A DNA stretch of 64,000 bases from Pythium myriotylum (GCA_023091665.1 JALJCQ010000009.1:434001-498000); one strand, 5' to 3'. Positions 41,876 through 52,601 are shown, numbered from the stretch's first letter. Notes: a model not told the origin generated them from the sequence alone. A program made the numbers and translations.

Positions 41876-44800
41876 ATGGCGAAGTCTTCGGATGCATTCA
41901 ATCAACTTCTGAAACTAAAGATTCCATTAAAAGCTTGGGGAGACTCTTATCGAGTTAAGATCCGTAATAAAAATGGGCGCGTTGTGTACATCAATAATAT
42001 TCTCAAGCCATCTAACATCAAATTGATTTCGAGATACTATAAAATTAATGAAGATAAGATCAAAACCAACTTGTCAAACACACGCATTAGTAAACCAACT
42101 TATAAAACATCAAAGACCAAGTTCGTTGAATCTCATCTTTATGGAAATATCTCTCAACGGTCATTCTTTACCAAACTTGAAAATGTTTTGGCTCATCAAG
42201 ACAAGGCATTTAAAGTTAATATTCAATTAGGATACAAGTTAATCGATGAACGCTTTGAAGAACCATTTGGTTACGAGTATCGGCCCCAATCCAATACATC
42301 TATATTCGATCAACCGATCGCAATTAACTCTAGGAAAGATATTAGATCGAAGGTTATTGATCATATTAAATCAAAAGATTTCACTACTAAAATCTCTACT
42401 CCGAGAAGCGGAGTTAAACTTCAGGAGATTAACGCTTTTAAGATCATGATCTACTACAGAAATCATTCTCTTGGTGATAGTGAAGTAGTTGTTCCAAAAG
42501 CAATAACGGATAATCGACACATTTTAAACCTTCCTAAAACGGAAAACAAATGCATGTTCTACTGTATTGCATACCATTTACAAGACGAGCCTAAGAAAGA
42601 CTATCGACGTATCATAGCCGCAGTAAAACATCGATTCAAACAGTATTGTGAATTTAAGAAAATTAACTATTCTGTAGATACATATAAAGCATTTAAGCCA
42701 ATTGATATCTATCAGTTCGATGACCTTGAGGAGTGTTTCAAAGTTAATATTGATGTGTTTGAAATGGATATAGAAACGTCAGAAGTGTCTAAAGTAAGAG
42801 CTTCAGACAAAACATTCGAGACAACTATTAACATTATGGATTACAACGGACACGCAATGTATATTACTGATATTGATAAAGCTATGGCCAAATATGTTTG
42901 CCCAAAATGTGAAATGGTTTTTGGATGTGCTACTAAACTAAAGAATCATAAGAAAAATAAGTGCGAATCCAAAACATTAGAAGCTTTTCCCCCTAAACCA
43001 ACACTATACCGACCAGCAGACAACAAAATCAAATCGTTATATGCCAAATATGGTTTAAAGACTCAAGACTTTTACCTTGACCATTTTATCGTATATGATT
43101 TTGAAGCAATCCTTAAGCAACTCGATGGAAACAAGATCTGTAAAATCGAAGATTGCTCAAAAACGGCAATTTATGGAACTGGTAACGCAAAATCACCAAC
43201 TCGTTGTCTTGAACACAAAGCAAGGCCAATGATTGTAATCGAAAATAAAACAATTCTAACAAATGAACATCAAGCTGTGAGTGTATCAATCTGCAATAGC
43301 TTGACTGGGGAAGTTAGATGTTCTATCAATGAAGATCCACATCAGCTAGTATCGGTAATGTTTGAGTACATCAATTCGATCGCTGATAAGATTATTGATT
43401 ACAACAAGAACAAGTTCCAAATTCTCTACGAGAAGTTGAACAAACGCTCAGAGAAACTAGATAAGAAGACACTTACGAAAGAGCGTACAGCAATCGACGA
43501 ATCTGTCAGTCAAGTTCCTCTACTTGGTTTCAATTCAGGAAAATATGATATCAACTTAATCAAAAAAAGAGATTTTTGATGTAATCGGCTGCGATAACCT
43601 ACGAATGGTAATCAAGAATCCTGGATATATGTGTATCGCTACTGATAAGCTGAAAATGCTTGACATTAGCAATTATATTACTGCAGGAACAAGCTATGAT
43701 ACATACCTAAAGACATACTTAGGCAAATGCAAATGTGAAGATAAGATTCGATGCACTTGTGAGTTGTCAAAAGGCAATTTCCCTTACGAATATATCACAA
43801 CATTTGATAAGCTAAACGAAACTGGATTACCTCCAAGAGAAGCATTCGACTCGAAGCTGAGAAACACGGAGATCAGTGATGATGATTATGAACGTATGAA
43901 GTTTGTTTGGAACCATTATAATATGAAAACCATTAGCGACTTACTTATTTGGTATAACAACCTTGATGTAGCTCCATTTGTAAAAGCAATCAAGATTCAG
44001 CGTGAATTCTATCGAGGCTATGGATTAGACATTTTCACGGATGATGTCTCTCTTCCAGGTCTCGCTGAAAAGATTTCATACCAAACACTTTACAAAGATT
44101 TAAAGCTACCTAACCAAACACCGGGTAAAGCATTCAAGTTTCCTAACCATCGCTATGAAGGATACAAGAAGCAAGATGTTGAATCCAATCGCGAATTTGA
44201 CTTGACAATTGATCATCTCAACCATCTATTAGCCAAGCGAAAATATATGTGTTCGTATTGCAATTGCCAATTGAATGAGTCGAACGTATCTGCTGACCGT
44301 GTCAATAACAACAAAGGCCATATGAATGGCAATATCAATATTAGTTGTATCAGGTGCAATGTAGCTCGTAAAGATATGTCAATCGTTCGATTCAAAGACT
44401 ACAAACTAACGGAAGCTAATACGAATAAACTTATCTGGTCTATTGATGAGGAACACAAAGACATTTTTTACAAAATGAAAGCAAACATTGCTGGAGGTCC
44501 ATCGATAATTTTCAATCGTTATGCTGAAGCAAACGAAACATTCATCAGACATAACAAATCGAAGCTTGTGAAGAAGATCATTGGTTATGATGCCAATGCT
44601 CTATACTTGTGGGCTGCAGGAAACTCGATGCCTTGTGGTCGCTTAACTACTATTGAAGCATATGATGGTATTATGGATGACATCATGAATGATAAACTAT
44701 TTGGATTCCTGGAATGTGATATTGAAACTCCAGCGCATTTGAAAGAGTATTTCAGTGAGATGACACCAATTTTCAAGAACATTGAAATTAATCCTTGTGA

Positions 44801-45878
44801 TGAATCAGTCATTGGTAGCCACATGTATGAATACAACAAGACTCAAAAAGATCGCAAGCGTACAGCATCTAGAAAACTTATTGGTAGCTATTTTGGTGAA
44901 AAGATTTTGGTCTATACACCGCTACTAAAATGGTACATTCAACACGGAATGGAAATCACCAAGATTTATTCATTCATCAAAGCTAATGAGTCTCGACCAT
45001 TTGAGAAGTTTATGAATGCTGTATCCGATGCTCGCCGAAAAGGTGATAAAAATCCTGATAGTAAAGTATTAGCTGAAACGATGAAGCTTGTTGGAAACAG
45101 TGGTCCATTTGGACGATCTGGCATGGATAAAACAAAGCATAAGGAAGTTAAGTATCAATCAGATGAAAATAAAATTTCTACTGCAATTGAGCATTTTAAT
45201 TTCCATCACTTGGAACCAATCAGTGGAGACATTCACGAGATTACCAACAACAAGCGACGAATCCAAATGAATAATCCAATTCATATCTCAGTTGCAATCT
45301 ATCAACTTGCCAAACTCCGTATGCTACAATTTTACTATGATTGTATTGACTATTACTTCGATCGCTCTGACTTTCAGTATCAGGAAATGGATACCGATTC
45401 AGCCTACATTGCATTTACTGATGAACACCCATTTGAAAACCTTATTAAACCAGAACTTCGAAAGCACTATAAACTGCATCAATATGATTGGTTTCCTAGA
45501 GAGGATACTGAGGAAAATGCTGCATTCGATAGACGTGTTCCGGGTTTGTTCAAGGAAGAATGGAGAGGTAATGCTATTGTATCACTCGCAAGCAAGAACT
45601 ATATTTGCTATGATGGTGATAAAGGTCATAAGCAAAAGGTGTCTACGAAGGGTGTTCAACAATCCAATGGTAAGAATTCTGACATTTTAAACCCGAATGC
45701 ATTCAAAAGCATCGTTGAAAAACGAATTACATTGTCTGCAACAAACAAAGGCTTCCGTATTGATAAACAAACGCAGAATATCATTACATACTCACAGGAG
45801 AAGGTAGGATTAAATTACTACTACGATAAGAGGAAGGTTTTAGAAGATGGTATTACAACGATTCCATTAGAAATCTAA
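41876..45878 (+). CDS. pPolB: Protein-primed DNA polymerase B, interrupted by one frameshift
   Basis: Two frames, 41876-43579 (567 codons) and 43605-45878 (757 codons; open upstream from about 43560), together cover one polymerase. The first has a Cys/His region with [10 protein letters not shown] near residue 226, a C2H2 finger ([18 protein letters not shown]) near 340, and exonuclease motifs YDFEAIL near 408 and [11 protein letters not shown] at its end. The second has an HNH-like insertion (residues about 214-258: CSYC ... [10 protein letters not shown] ... SCIRC), palm motif [10 protein letters not shown], motif [11 protein letters not shown] and motif C DTDSAY near 596. The break lies in an A7 run at 43562-43568; one extra A explains it. 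Real decay or assembly error cannot be told apart. Confidence 0.9.
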
Positions 45879-45882
45879 TCCC

Positions 45883-45892
45883 TAATATAAAG
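45883..45892 (+). promoter_or_regulatory. AT-rich motif immediately before the integrase ATG
   Basis: TAATATAAAG directly abuts ATG 45893 and is repeated exactly before ATG 46995. Variants precede other genes of this element. Confidence 0.45.
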
Positions 45893-46978
45893 ATGTCTGA
45901 CTTACTACTCACCAAGCTCTACCACAACCCAAAGACTGGTTTCATATCAGCAAGCAAGCTTTATCACAAAGCAAAAGCTATCGATCCAAGTATTACACTG
46001 AAACAGATAAAGGAATGGTATGCAAAACAATCTAATATACAAGAACATCAAGAAAAACGTAAGAAGGATGAATCATTCAAGATTATTTCACACAATCCAA
46101 ATAGCTGGCAAATGGACTTGGCTTTCTATAAGAACACTACATACTTAACCATTATCAATATCAATTCTCGTATTGGTTTTGCCAAGGTATTACCAAACAA
46201 GCAGGCATCATCGGTTCTTCATGCACTAAAACAATTCGTGAAGACACACAACGTGAATATTATCACGTCTGACAATGGAAAAGAGTTTCTTAATAAACAA
46301 GTCTTGGACTTTTTCAAATCACAAAACATTGAGCACTTCAACAATGAACCAGGAGATCATAATACCCTTGGTAAAATTGAACGATTCAACCGCACAATAA
46401 AGCAGAGACTCATCAAAATAAATCCAAAGAAATTGACTCAGAAGTTGCTTATGGATGTAATTGAAAACTATAATTTAACCGAGCACAGTGCAATCCACGC
46501 AACTCCAAATGAAATGAAAGGTGAGATTATCCAAAAGGATCTAAAACATAACCAGCAAGTATTGGAGCAGGTATCGAGTGAATTCAAAATAGACGATAGC
46601 GTTCGATATCGACTTCAACCGAAGACTTTTGGAAAGGAATCATCTAAATGGAGCAAAACAGTATATAAAGTAATAGGTATAGATGGATATCGGGTAGAAA
46701 TCAAATCAAAGAACAACCATACACTCTACAAACCAGCAAGCAATTTAAAAGTTGTCCCAGCAGAACAAACAGAAGCACCTGTTGAAAAGAATCAAATCTG
46801 GGAAGTAGAAAGGCTTTTGGACCACAAGAAGGACGCAAATGGTAAAACTAAGTATCTAGTGAAATGGAAAGGATACGCGGACAGTGATAACACCTGGGAG
46901 CCACAAGACAATCTCAGATTGATTAACAAGAACAGGATGTCAAATTTAGAGAAATTATACTTCAAATCCAAAAAATAA
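45893..46978 (+). CDS. Retroviral-type integrase with C-terminal chromodomain
   Basis: 361 residues, intact. The catalytic triad is Asp75 (WQMDLAF), Asp127 (TSDNGKEF) and Glu163 (GKIERFNRT), the D,D-35-E spacing of retroviral and Polinton integrases. A C-terminal chromodomain (about 303-345) includes LVKWKGY and NTWEPQDNL and could direct insertion to marked histones. It starts 14 bp after the polymerase stop and is followed by a small zinc-motif gene. It would cut and join the element's ends during transposition. Nothing in the frame looks damaged. Confidence 0.95.
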   Translation: MSDLLLTKLYHNPKTGFISASKLYHKAKAIDPSITLKQIKEWYAKQSNIQEHQEKRKKDESFKIISHNPNSWQMDLAFYKNTTYLTIININSRIGFAKVLPNKQASSVLHALKQFVKTHNVNIITSDNGKEFLNKQVLDFFKSQNIEHFNNEPGDHNTLGKIERFNRTIKQRLIKINPKKLTQKLLMDVIENYNLTEHSAIHATPNEMKGEIIQKDLKHNQQVLEQVSSEFKIDDSVRYRLQPKTFGKESSKWSKTVYKVIGIDGYRVEIKSKNNHTLYKPASNLKVVPAEQTEAPVEKNQIWEVERLLDHKKDANGKTKYLVKWKGYADSDNTWEPQDNLRLINKNRMSNLEKLYFKSKK

Positions 46979-46984
46979 CATCAA

Positions 46985-46994
46985 TAATATAAAG
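46985..46994 (+). promoter_or_regulatory. AT-rich motif immediately before the ATG of the 118-residue gene
   Basis: TAATATAAAG abuts ATG 46995; identical to the sequence before the integrase gene. Confidence 0.45.
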
Positions 46995-47351
46995 ATGACT
47001 TGTAAATTTATTACCAAAAAAGACACGCAATGCACCAGAGAAGCAAAAAAGGGTGATTACTGCACTCAGCACCATAACATCATCCAAATAAAAATGTATA
47101 AGAAGGAACTATCTATAATCCATAAGAAAAACAGAATACTGTCTGAGGAGAATAAGGAACTGCAAAAATATAAACATCAGATTAACACGATAAACGAATT
47201 CGACCTCATCAAACAGCAATTGATTCAGATTTATCCTTATATGAAATTTAAGTATCTAATTGTTGATAGACGATACAAATCTCCCCTAGAAGAGGTATTC
47301 AATGTCCCGTTTGATCAGATTGAAAAAAAAATATCGGAAACTACTCTATGA
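46995..47351 (+). CDS. Small protein with N-terminal Cys/His motif and coiled coil
   Basis: 118 residues. The N-terminus, with Cys3, Cys13, Cys23 and His26 in MTCKFITKKDTQC and GDYCTQH, resembles small zinc-binding motifs found in viral and mobile-element proteins. Residues about 30-65 are a Lys/Glu-rich predicted coiled coil. The C-terminal half has no recognisable motif. It lies 16 bp after the integrase, with the same promoter-like motif, so the two are probably expressed together. Function unknown. Confidence 0.7.
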   Translation: MTCKFITKKDTQCTREAKKGDYCTQHHNIIQIKMYKKELSIIHKKNRILSEENKELQKYKHQINTINEFDLIKQQLIQIYPYMKFKYLIVDRRYKSPLEEVFNVPFDQIEKKISETTL

Positions 47352-47371
47352 AAGAAATGACTTGTGTCATC

Positions 47372-47446
47372 CCTACACAAGTAGGTATTGGTCTGAAGCC
47401 CAGACGAATTCATTCGTCGGGTAAAGACCCTCCGAATTTCATTCGG
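47372..47446. terminator. Cluster of hairpins between convergent genes
   Basis: Three stem-loops lie in the 105-bp gap: CCTAC/GTAGG (47372-47385), GACGAA/TTCGTC (47403-47418, extended by CCC/GGG outside) and CCGAAT/ATTCGG (47432-47446). Their position between the stop codons of two convergent genes suggests a role in 3'-end formation, as palindromes do in some large DNA viruses. This is inference. Confidence 0.5.
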
Positions 47447-47456
47447 GACTGGTGAT

Positions 47457-47993
47457 TTATGATAATCTGAAAGATCCTCCAGTCTTTCGCATTGAGCGTA
47501 CTTTAGCCATCTTTGCTTTCATCTCAGGTGATCCTTTTTTTGGCATACCAACACCAGTTAAATTCTTTACCTCGCCACGAACAGCGTTTACTAAATCAGG
47601 CTGCCCAGTATAGGCTCCAAGCGCTTGAGCGCCTTGATCAACAACACCAGATACTAATGGTTTAACAACAGGCCAAACATTCTCCTTCAACCAAGGCCAT
47701 GCTTTATCCTTGATCCAGCTCCACAGCGATCCACCACTCATTCCAGATCCCGTAAGAGCGTCTCCGTCCATATTTAACGAAGCAGCGATTTCGCCTGGTG
47801 AAAATACAATTGATACTCCTTTACCAGCTTGAGCAGCCTTTTTCCATTTTTTCGCGTTTTCTGGATGTAGCGCTATCTTCTTTGAAGAGCCTTTAACTTG
47901 AGAAGCAGTGAAAGATACTTTCAATGTCTTTAGAAACTTCTTTTTTTGAGCATCCGTGAGCTCATCACAACTGACCGAAACGTAAGTGTTCAT
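47457..47993 (-). CDS. Candidate protein VI-like minor virion protein
   Basis: 178 residues, intact. After a basic N-terminus comes a Trp-rich amphipathic stretch (LWSWIKDKAWPWLKENVWPV, residues 90-109) followed by a hydrophobic Gly/Ala segment and a basic C-terminus. This layout resembles adenovirus protein VI, the membrane-active capsid protein. Three tetrapeptide contexts fit the adenain consensus (M/I/L)XGX-G or (M/I/L)XGG-X: residues 80-84 (LTGSG), 85-89 (MSGGS) and 145-149 (LTGVG). Since an adenain-like protease is encoded in the same element, processing is plausible. The assignment is by layout only. Confidence 0.55.
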   Translation of the reverse strand: MNTYVSVSCDELTDAQKKKFLKTLKVSFTASQVKGSSKKIALHPENAKKWKKAAQAGKGVSIVFSPGEIAASLNMDGDALTGSGMSGGSLWSWIKDKAWPWLKENVWPVVKPLVSGVVDQGAQALGAYTGQPDLVNAVRGEVKNLTGVGMPKKGSPEMKAKMAKVRSMRKTGGSFRLS

Positions 47994-48067
47994 ATTTTAA
48001 ATTCTTGCAAATGCTATATATTCCAGTAAATAAAGCCTATTAAAAAAACTAAAATAAATGTAAAAGG

Positions 48068-48292
48068 CTACAACGCAAATGTCTTTGGTTTTTTATTTTT
48101 CGTGGTACCAAAGGTTGCTCTCTGGGCTTCTATTATTGCTCGTTGTTGAACACCTGATCCTACAGCATTTTTTTCGTGAAGTACAAGGTTGCTTAGAGTT
48201 TTCAATAACCTTTCTTGATTAATATGAGCAGCTGATTTAATAGAGTTACCTCTAAGATTAGGATATCGCACTTTAATAATTTTCGAATTCAT
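48068..48292 (-). CDS. Small protein of unknown function
   Basis: 74 residues, preceded by an AT-rich motif (minus strand TAATATAAA just before the ATG), as with other genes of this element. Mixed Arg/Asn/Leu composition, with a central helix (INQERLLKTLSNLVLHE). No family is recognised. It could be a small structural protein. Confidence 0.55.
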   Translation of the reverse strand: MNSKIIKVRYPNLRGNSIKSAAHINQERLLKTLSNLVLHEKNAVGSGVQQRAIIEAQRATFGTTKNKKPKTFAL

Positions 48293-48308
48293 TTTATATT
48301 AAACAGAA

Positions 48309-49970
48309 TCAAAAAGCTCGTCGAATCAATTTTAATTCTCTTTCCAAACGACGATTATCATTACCTAAACCGCGAGCACCTTGAAGTTTATCGAATTCAT
48401 GTTTTAGAATGCTTCGACGTCCTTTAGAGCGAAGCTCGAGAGCCCTAGGCTTGAGAGCAAGCTCTCTAGCCGTCAGGCTATTAATTTCTGCAACACCTAA
48501 ACCACTCATGGAGTCATCCGGACGCCGTCCGAAAGGTCTTTGACCGTCGGACAAGTCCGACTGGTCGGCAGACGAGAATGAGAGAGCTCTTTGGAATCGT
48601 TTTGGATTGACAGACTTGAGTGTAACGTCCGCAGATACAAGTCGATCTCCATATCTATTCGCAATATAATTTAGAGCTCCAAGCCAATTAGCATTTTTAT
48701 CAACACGACTCTTAATAGACGGACTAATTTCCATCTGTTTCTTACTCATGATTGCTGCATATTCACCAAGGTAATATGTTTTCTTACCAATCTTTGGACC
48801 TTCAAGAAATACCTTCTCATCCGCTAACCAAGGGTTGTCATTGTATAATCTGATAAGAATATCTTTCACTTGATTGTTACCATCTGAAATAACCTTGTCA
48901 TTTGGATCCACTGGTTGAATATTGGTATTACTGTTTGCGAATCTAGTTGAATCAGGATTTTTGAAGATCGGTGATTGTTTGAATGAGATGTTATTTTGCT
49001 TCAAAAATTTGATGTACATATCAAGTGTCGATTCCCATGAGACTTGGCTGTTGGATTTTGCTCGATCGCCATCAAAAACTTTGAATTCACCATCAAATAG
49101 TTTTACTCGAAAACCTCCATTTACTGGAATATAGCCACCGTGTTGGTTTCTTCCCTTCTTATATGGGATTGGTAATCTCGTTCCCTCAGGGAAGGTATTG
49201 TTCATCAAAATATCACGAAGCACTTCGTATGATCCAGACTCAATGTTGAATCCAAACGGATGCGACGAACCAACGGCGGTATCTTCTGTCTCAATATCAA
49301 TAAGATTCAATATGTAATCATACGTTGCAACCCAATCATAGGTATTTAGTGGTTTGTTTGCTAACTTCCCGTTATTTGCATTGAAAAGTTTGCCATCTGT
49401 TCCAATATAGACATTTTTATCTGGAGTGCCAGAATTTAGAATTGGATTGACCTTTCTTTTGATAATAGTTGGATTGATGGTGTATTGATCAATTATTTTT
49501 TCTCGGGCATTCTTTTGAAAGTTGAAATCATTAGCTTCAACTTGAGTTCCAAAGTCGTATGTACTGTGTGAGTCATCAATATCACTCAACGAATCTTCTT
49601 CGTTACCAATATCCTCGATATCATATTGACTATCTGTTGTTGTCATTGTCGGTACTGCCTGCATACCCATTGTCGTCATTGAAGGTGTTGCTTGTGTTCC
49701 CATCGTTGTCATTGTTGGAGCTGCTTGCATCCCCATTGTTGTCATTGATGGAGCTGCTTGTACACCTGCTGAAGTCATTGTTGGAGCTACTTTCCTTAGT
49801 AATTGTTGAAGTTTCGAAGTATCTATAGTTTGATCCAGATCAGTAGCCCATTGCGTTAGTTTGTATCGATCATTCTTAATGCGTGCTAATTGAAGCTCCT
49901 TACTGTTCTCTTCAGCGAGTTGCTTCAATTTATTTTTTCGATCGCGGACAGATTTAAAACTTGGAAACAT
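48309..49970 (-). CDS. Large unknown protein with 11-residue repeats, possible structural protein
   Basis: 553 residues, intact. The N-terminus is a charged helix. Residues 62-116 consist of five 11-residue repeats of the type APTMTTMGMQA. The middle region (about 150-460) is mixed alpha/beta with many Asn/Lys/Asp. Near residues 488-492 MSGLG fits the adenain cleavage consensus, and the following C-terminal part is Arg-rich. Part of that C-terminal coding DNA (48430-48600) is GC-rich and hairpin-forming, unlike the rest. The gene lies between capsid-related genes, so a virion role is inferred. No homolog is recognised. Confidence 0.7.
   Translation of the reverse strand: MFPSFKSVRDRKNKLKQLAEENSKELQLARIKNDRYKLTQWATDLDQTIDTSKLQQLLRKVAPTMTSAGVQAAPSMTTMGMQAAPTMTTMGTQATPSMTTMGMQAVPTMTTTDSQYDIEDIGNEEDSLSDIDDSHSTYDFGTQVEANDFNFQKNAREKIIDQYTINPTIIKRKVNPILNSGTPDKNVYIGTDGKLFNANNGKLANKPLNTYDWVATYDYILNLIDIETEDTAVGSSHPFGFNIESGSYEVLRDILMNNTFPEGTRLPIPYKKGRNQHGGYIPVNGGFRVKLFDGEFKVFDGDRAKSNSQVSWESTLDMYIKFLKQNNISFKQSPIFKNPDSTRFANSNTNIQPVDPNDKVISDGNNQVKDILIRLYNDNPWLADEKVFLEGPKIGKKTYYLGEYAAIMSKKQMEISPSIKSRVDKNANWLGALNYIANRYGDRLVSADVTLKSVNPKRFQRALSFSSADQSDLSDGQRPFGRRPDDSMSGLGVAEINSLTARELALKPRALELRSKGRRSILKHEFDKLQGARGLGNDNRRLERELKLIRRAF
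49623..49787 (-). repeat. Five tandem 33-bp coding repeats
   Basis: Five units of 33 bp encode 11-residue repeats with consensus APTMTTMGMQA; the outer units are the most diverged. Confidence 0.8.
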
Positions 49971-50308
49971 TATCGAGTCTATATAATATTACAATTATTG
50001 TTTTAGTTATTGAAAATAACTTGGGCTCCTATGGAGCCTTTCTATCACGGATTAATAGCATTATCAATGAATTCGAGTCTTCAAATTTAACATTGTTAAA
50101 GTCTTGATCGACGATGCTCAGAGTAATATTGCTGTATGCTCCATCGTTAATCGAGAGCCACTGATATTCAGGTGGCTGAATTGAGATCAACTGACCAATT
50201 GATGTCCCTTGAGGACTGAACGAAGTCAGAATATCAGGTGGTGTGCTAACCCGATTGTTAATAAGATTAGAACGAATTATATAACTGCTGACGGGATTAA
50301 CTTGTGGA

Positions 50309-50634
50309 TGAGACAGTTCCTCCATGTTTACTCTATGTTTACATGTGATTCCTGGGAATCAGTTGCCGGCGCGTCACCAAGGATTGTGAGCGCCGGGCAA
50401 TGATGGACGCCGCCACAAATGATGGCTGCCACCACGATTGATGGGTGAATAAATCCAGGCCATGTAGGACACAGAACTCTGCAGCGCTAGCTCCCTACAC
50501 CCACCATTTTCATCCCAGGAAATATAGCTCATTCGGTCTTCTACCATCTACTGCTCAAGTCAACTCGCCCCTCCTAAGTCAACCTCGGCCTCGCCTAAGT
50601 GTACCCTCGGTCCCGGCTAAGTCAACCCGTCTCA
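50309..50634 (+). repeat. 5' LTR of the copia element
   Basis: 326 bp, TGAGAC...GTCTCA, identical by eye to the 3' LTR. Confidence 0.95.
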
Positions 50635-50905
50635 CGTTATCAGCACTGAGACTCGCCGCCAAGCCGACCCGACCCGTCAGCCCGGACCTCTCGCCGACCC
50701 GACCCGCGCAGGCTGTTGGACCGCTCGCTGACGCGAACCTCTCGCCGTCCCTCTGCCCGCCGCGCAAGACCCGCTTGAACCCGACCCGTGGACTGTCCCC
50801 CGGTCCCTGCGTTGGCCTGCCCGTTCAAGCCGAAGCCCCTGCTGTAATTGCCGTGGATCCGTGGCGTGGCCTCTAGCCGAGTTGCCTGCCCCCATTCCCG
50901 CTTGC

Positions 50906-51388
50906 ATGGGTACGAGTGCCGCCAAGACAACGAAGACGAAGAAGGTGCTCAACCTCTCCGCCGCTGGGCCAGCAGTCAAGACTGTCAAAGTCCGGAGCCG
51001 CCGCCGTTCTCGCCACGTCCAGACGTTCGACTCGCGCTCCGACTTCAAGCGCATCCGCTCCCTGAAGGAGGACGACCAGAAGGCGCTCGACAAGCTCCGT
51101 GACGACCTCCAAGCCTCCATCGAGCGCACGGTCCGGCTCCAGCACCGCTTCGTCGAGGAGCTCAACAAGCACGCCGTCGGCTGCAACCGCACGAAGGCGA
51201 TCGTCAAGGCTCTCGGCATTCTCCCGTTCCATTCGGACTGCCAGCGCAAAGTCGTCGACACCGCCATCTTCGACATCTTGCGGTCGGACGAAATCGCTGC
51301 CAAGCAAGCCGCCGACGAAGCTGCGAAGAAGAGGCGCGAAGCGCACGACAAGAACTGCTTCTCCTGCTACGCTTGTGTCAACTACTAG
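50906..51388 (+). CDS. Extra small basic ORF in the copia leader
   Basis: 160 residues from ATG 50906 (the frame opens at 50861), ending 40 bp before gag. Lys/Arg-rich N-terminus (KTVKVRSRRRSRH), a central charged helical region with LKEDDQKALDKLRDDLQASI, and a C-terminus with CFSCYAC. Codon use looks coding and there is no stop. Copia elements normally have no gene between the 5' LTR and gag, so this could be a captured gene, an accessory protein or an N-terminal Gag part. No family is recognised. Confidence 0.55.
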   Translation: MGTSAAKTTKTKKVLNLSAAGPAVKTVKVRSRRRSRHVQTFDSRSDFKRIRSLKEDDQKALDKLRDDLQASIERTVRLQHRFVEELNKHAVGCNRTKAIVKALGILPFHSDCQRKVVDTAIFDILRSDEIAAKQAADEAAKKRREAHDKNCFSCYACVNY

Positions 51389-51428
51389 CTTGTAACTTGT
51401 TCTAAAATACACTTAGTTCGTTTCCAAA

Positions 51429-52601
51429 ATGTCTGACTTGGAAAAACTCAAGTTCCCAGCACTTGATGTTGCTGGAACGAACTACATCGTTTGGGCACTT
51501 GAGGCGTACAACTACCTCTGTGCCGATGGTCTTGGAGCAACGGTTGACCCCGCGTTTGTCGTACCTGTTACAAGCAATGCTCAAGCAGAAGAGAGACGTC
51601 GGAATGCTGCCCGTGCTGTGTGCCTGATCCTCAGGCACTTGCACAAGGACTTGAAGTTCAACTACTTGGAAGAACAGAACCCTGCCGTGATATGGCAGAG
51701 TCTGAAGCTTCGGTTTGACACTGACCGGAAGCAAGCAATGCTGCCTTTGCTGAACGACGAGTGGAATAAGTTGTGCTTTTACAACTTCAAGACGGTAACA
51801 GAGTACACGACAAAACTTTATGGCATCGCGAGCGAGCTGTCATGGTGTGATCGCAAGATCACTGAGTCTGAGAAGATTGAGAAGACTCTGACGACTTTCC
51901 ACCCGTCAGAACGTATCCTGGCGATGCAGTACAGACGCATGAACCATGACACCTTCGACAAGCTTGTTGCTGTGCTGTTGCTCGACGAGAAGCACGGCTT
52001 GCTGCTCCAACGCAATCATGATGAGCGCCGCTTGCCCCCAACACCTGGTTCCTCACCCGAAGTGAACTATGGTGATGCTGGTGGACAGAACCAGCAGAAG
52101 CAAAAGCGCGGAGGCAAGAAGCAGTGGAAAGGACGGCACGGCAAGCGTGGTGGCTATCGGAACGCCAAGCCCCATGCGAGGAACGGACGCAAGGTGACAT
52201 CACAGAAGGACGCATGCCACAAGTGCGGGCTGTTCGGACACTGGGCCAAACAGTGCAATACGCCTGCATTCCACTGTAAGATGTATCAACAGTCTCAGCA
52301 TACAAAGTCCACTGACAGTACAAAAGACAAGAAGACAGTCTCCGGCAAGAGAGTCTCGTTCATGTCCGACTTCTCCGATGACAGTGAAAACGAGTCGCAC
52401 TGTGTTGAGAGCTTTGTTAGCGTAGTCGCTGAAGGGGGAGATGGGGCCTTGTGTCTCATCGACTCCGCTACGACGCATGTTATACTCAACGAAAAACAGT
52501 TCTTTGTCAGTCTTGATCCCTCTCTAGCACCGAGTAGCGTTACGACTGTGGGTGGATCGAGTCCGATCGCGAAGGCAGCTGGACACGCCCGCATTGCTTA
52601 G
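51429..52601 (+). CDS. gag: Copia Gag and start of protease
   Basis: 390 residues from ATG 51429. The Gag-type N-terminal region (LDVAGTNYIVWALEAYNYL) is followed by a CCHC knuckle near residue 263 (CHKCGLFGHWAKQC) and the protease active site DSAT with catalytic Asp345. The frame ends at a TAG (52599-52601) inside the protease domain. Downstream sequence continues in the same frame, so this is a nonsense codon in what should be one polyprotein, or a read-through site. The position, well past the gag end, favours a mutation. Confidence 0.9.
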   Translation: MSDLEKLKFPALDVAGTNYIVWALEAYNYLCADGLGATVDPAFVVPVTSNAQAEERRRNAARAVCLILRHLHKDLKFNYLEEQNPAVIWQSLKLRFDTDRKQAMLPLLNDEWNKLCFYNFKTVTEYTTKLYGIASELSWCDRKITESEKIEKTLTTFHPSERILAMQYRRMNHDTFDKLVAVLLLDEKHGLLLQRNHDERRLPPTPGSSPEVNYGDAGGQNQQKQKRGGKKQWKGRHGKRGGYRNAKPHARNGRKVTSQKDACHKCGLFGHWAKQCNTPAFHCKMYQQSQHTKSTDSTKDKKTVSGKRVSFMSDFSDDSENESHCVESFVSVVAEGGDGALCLIDSATTHVILNEKQFFVSLDPSLAPSSVTTVGGSSPIAKAAGHARIA

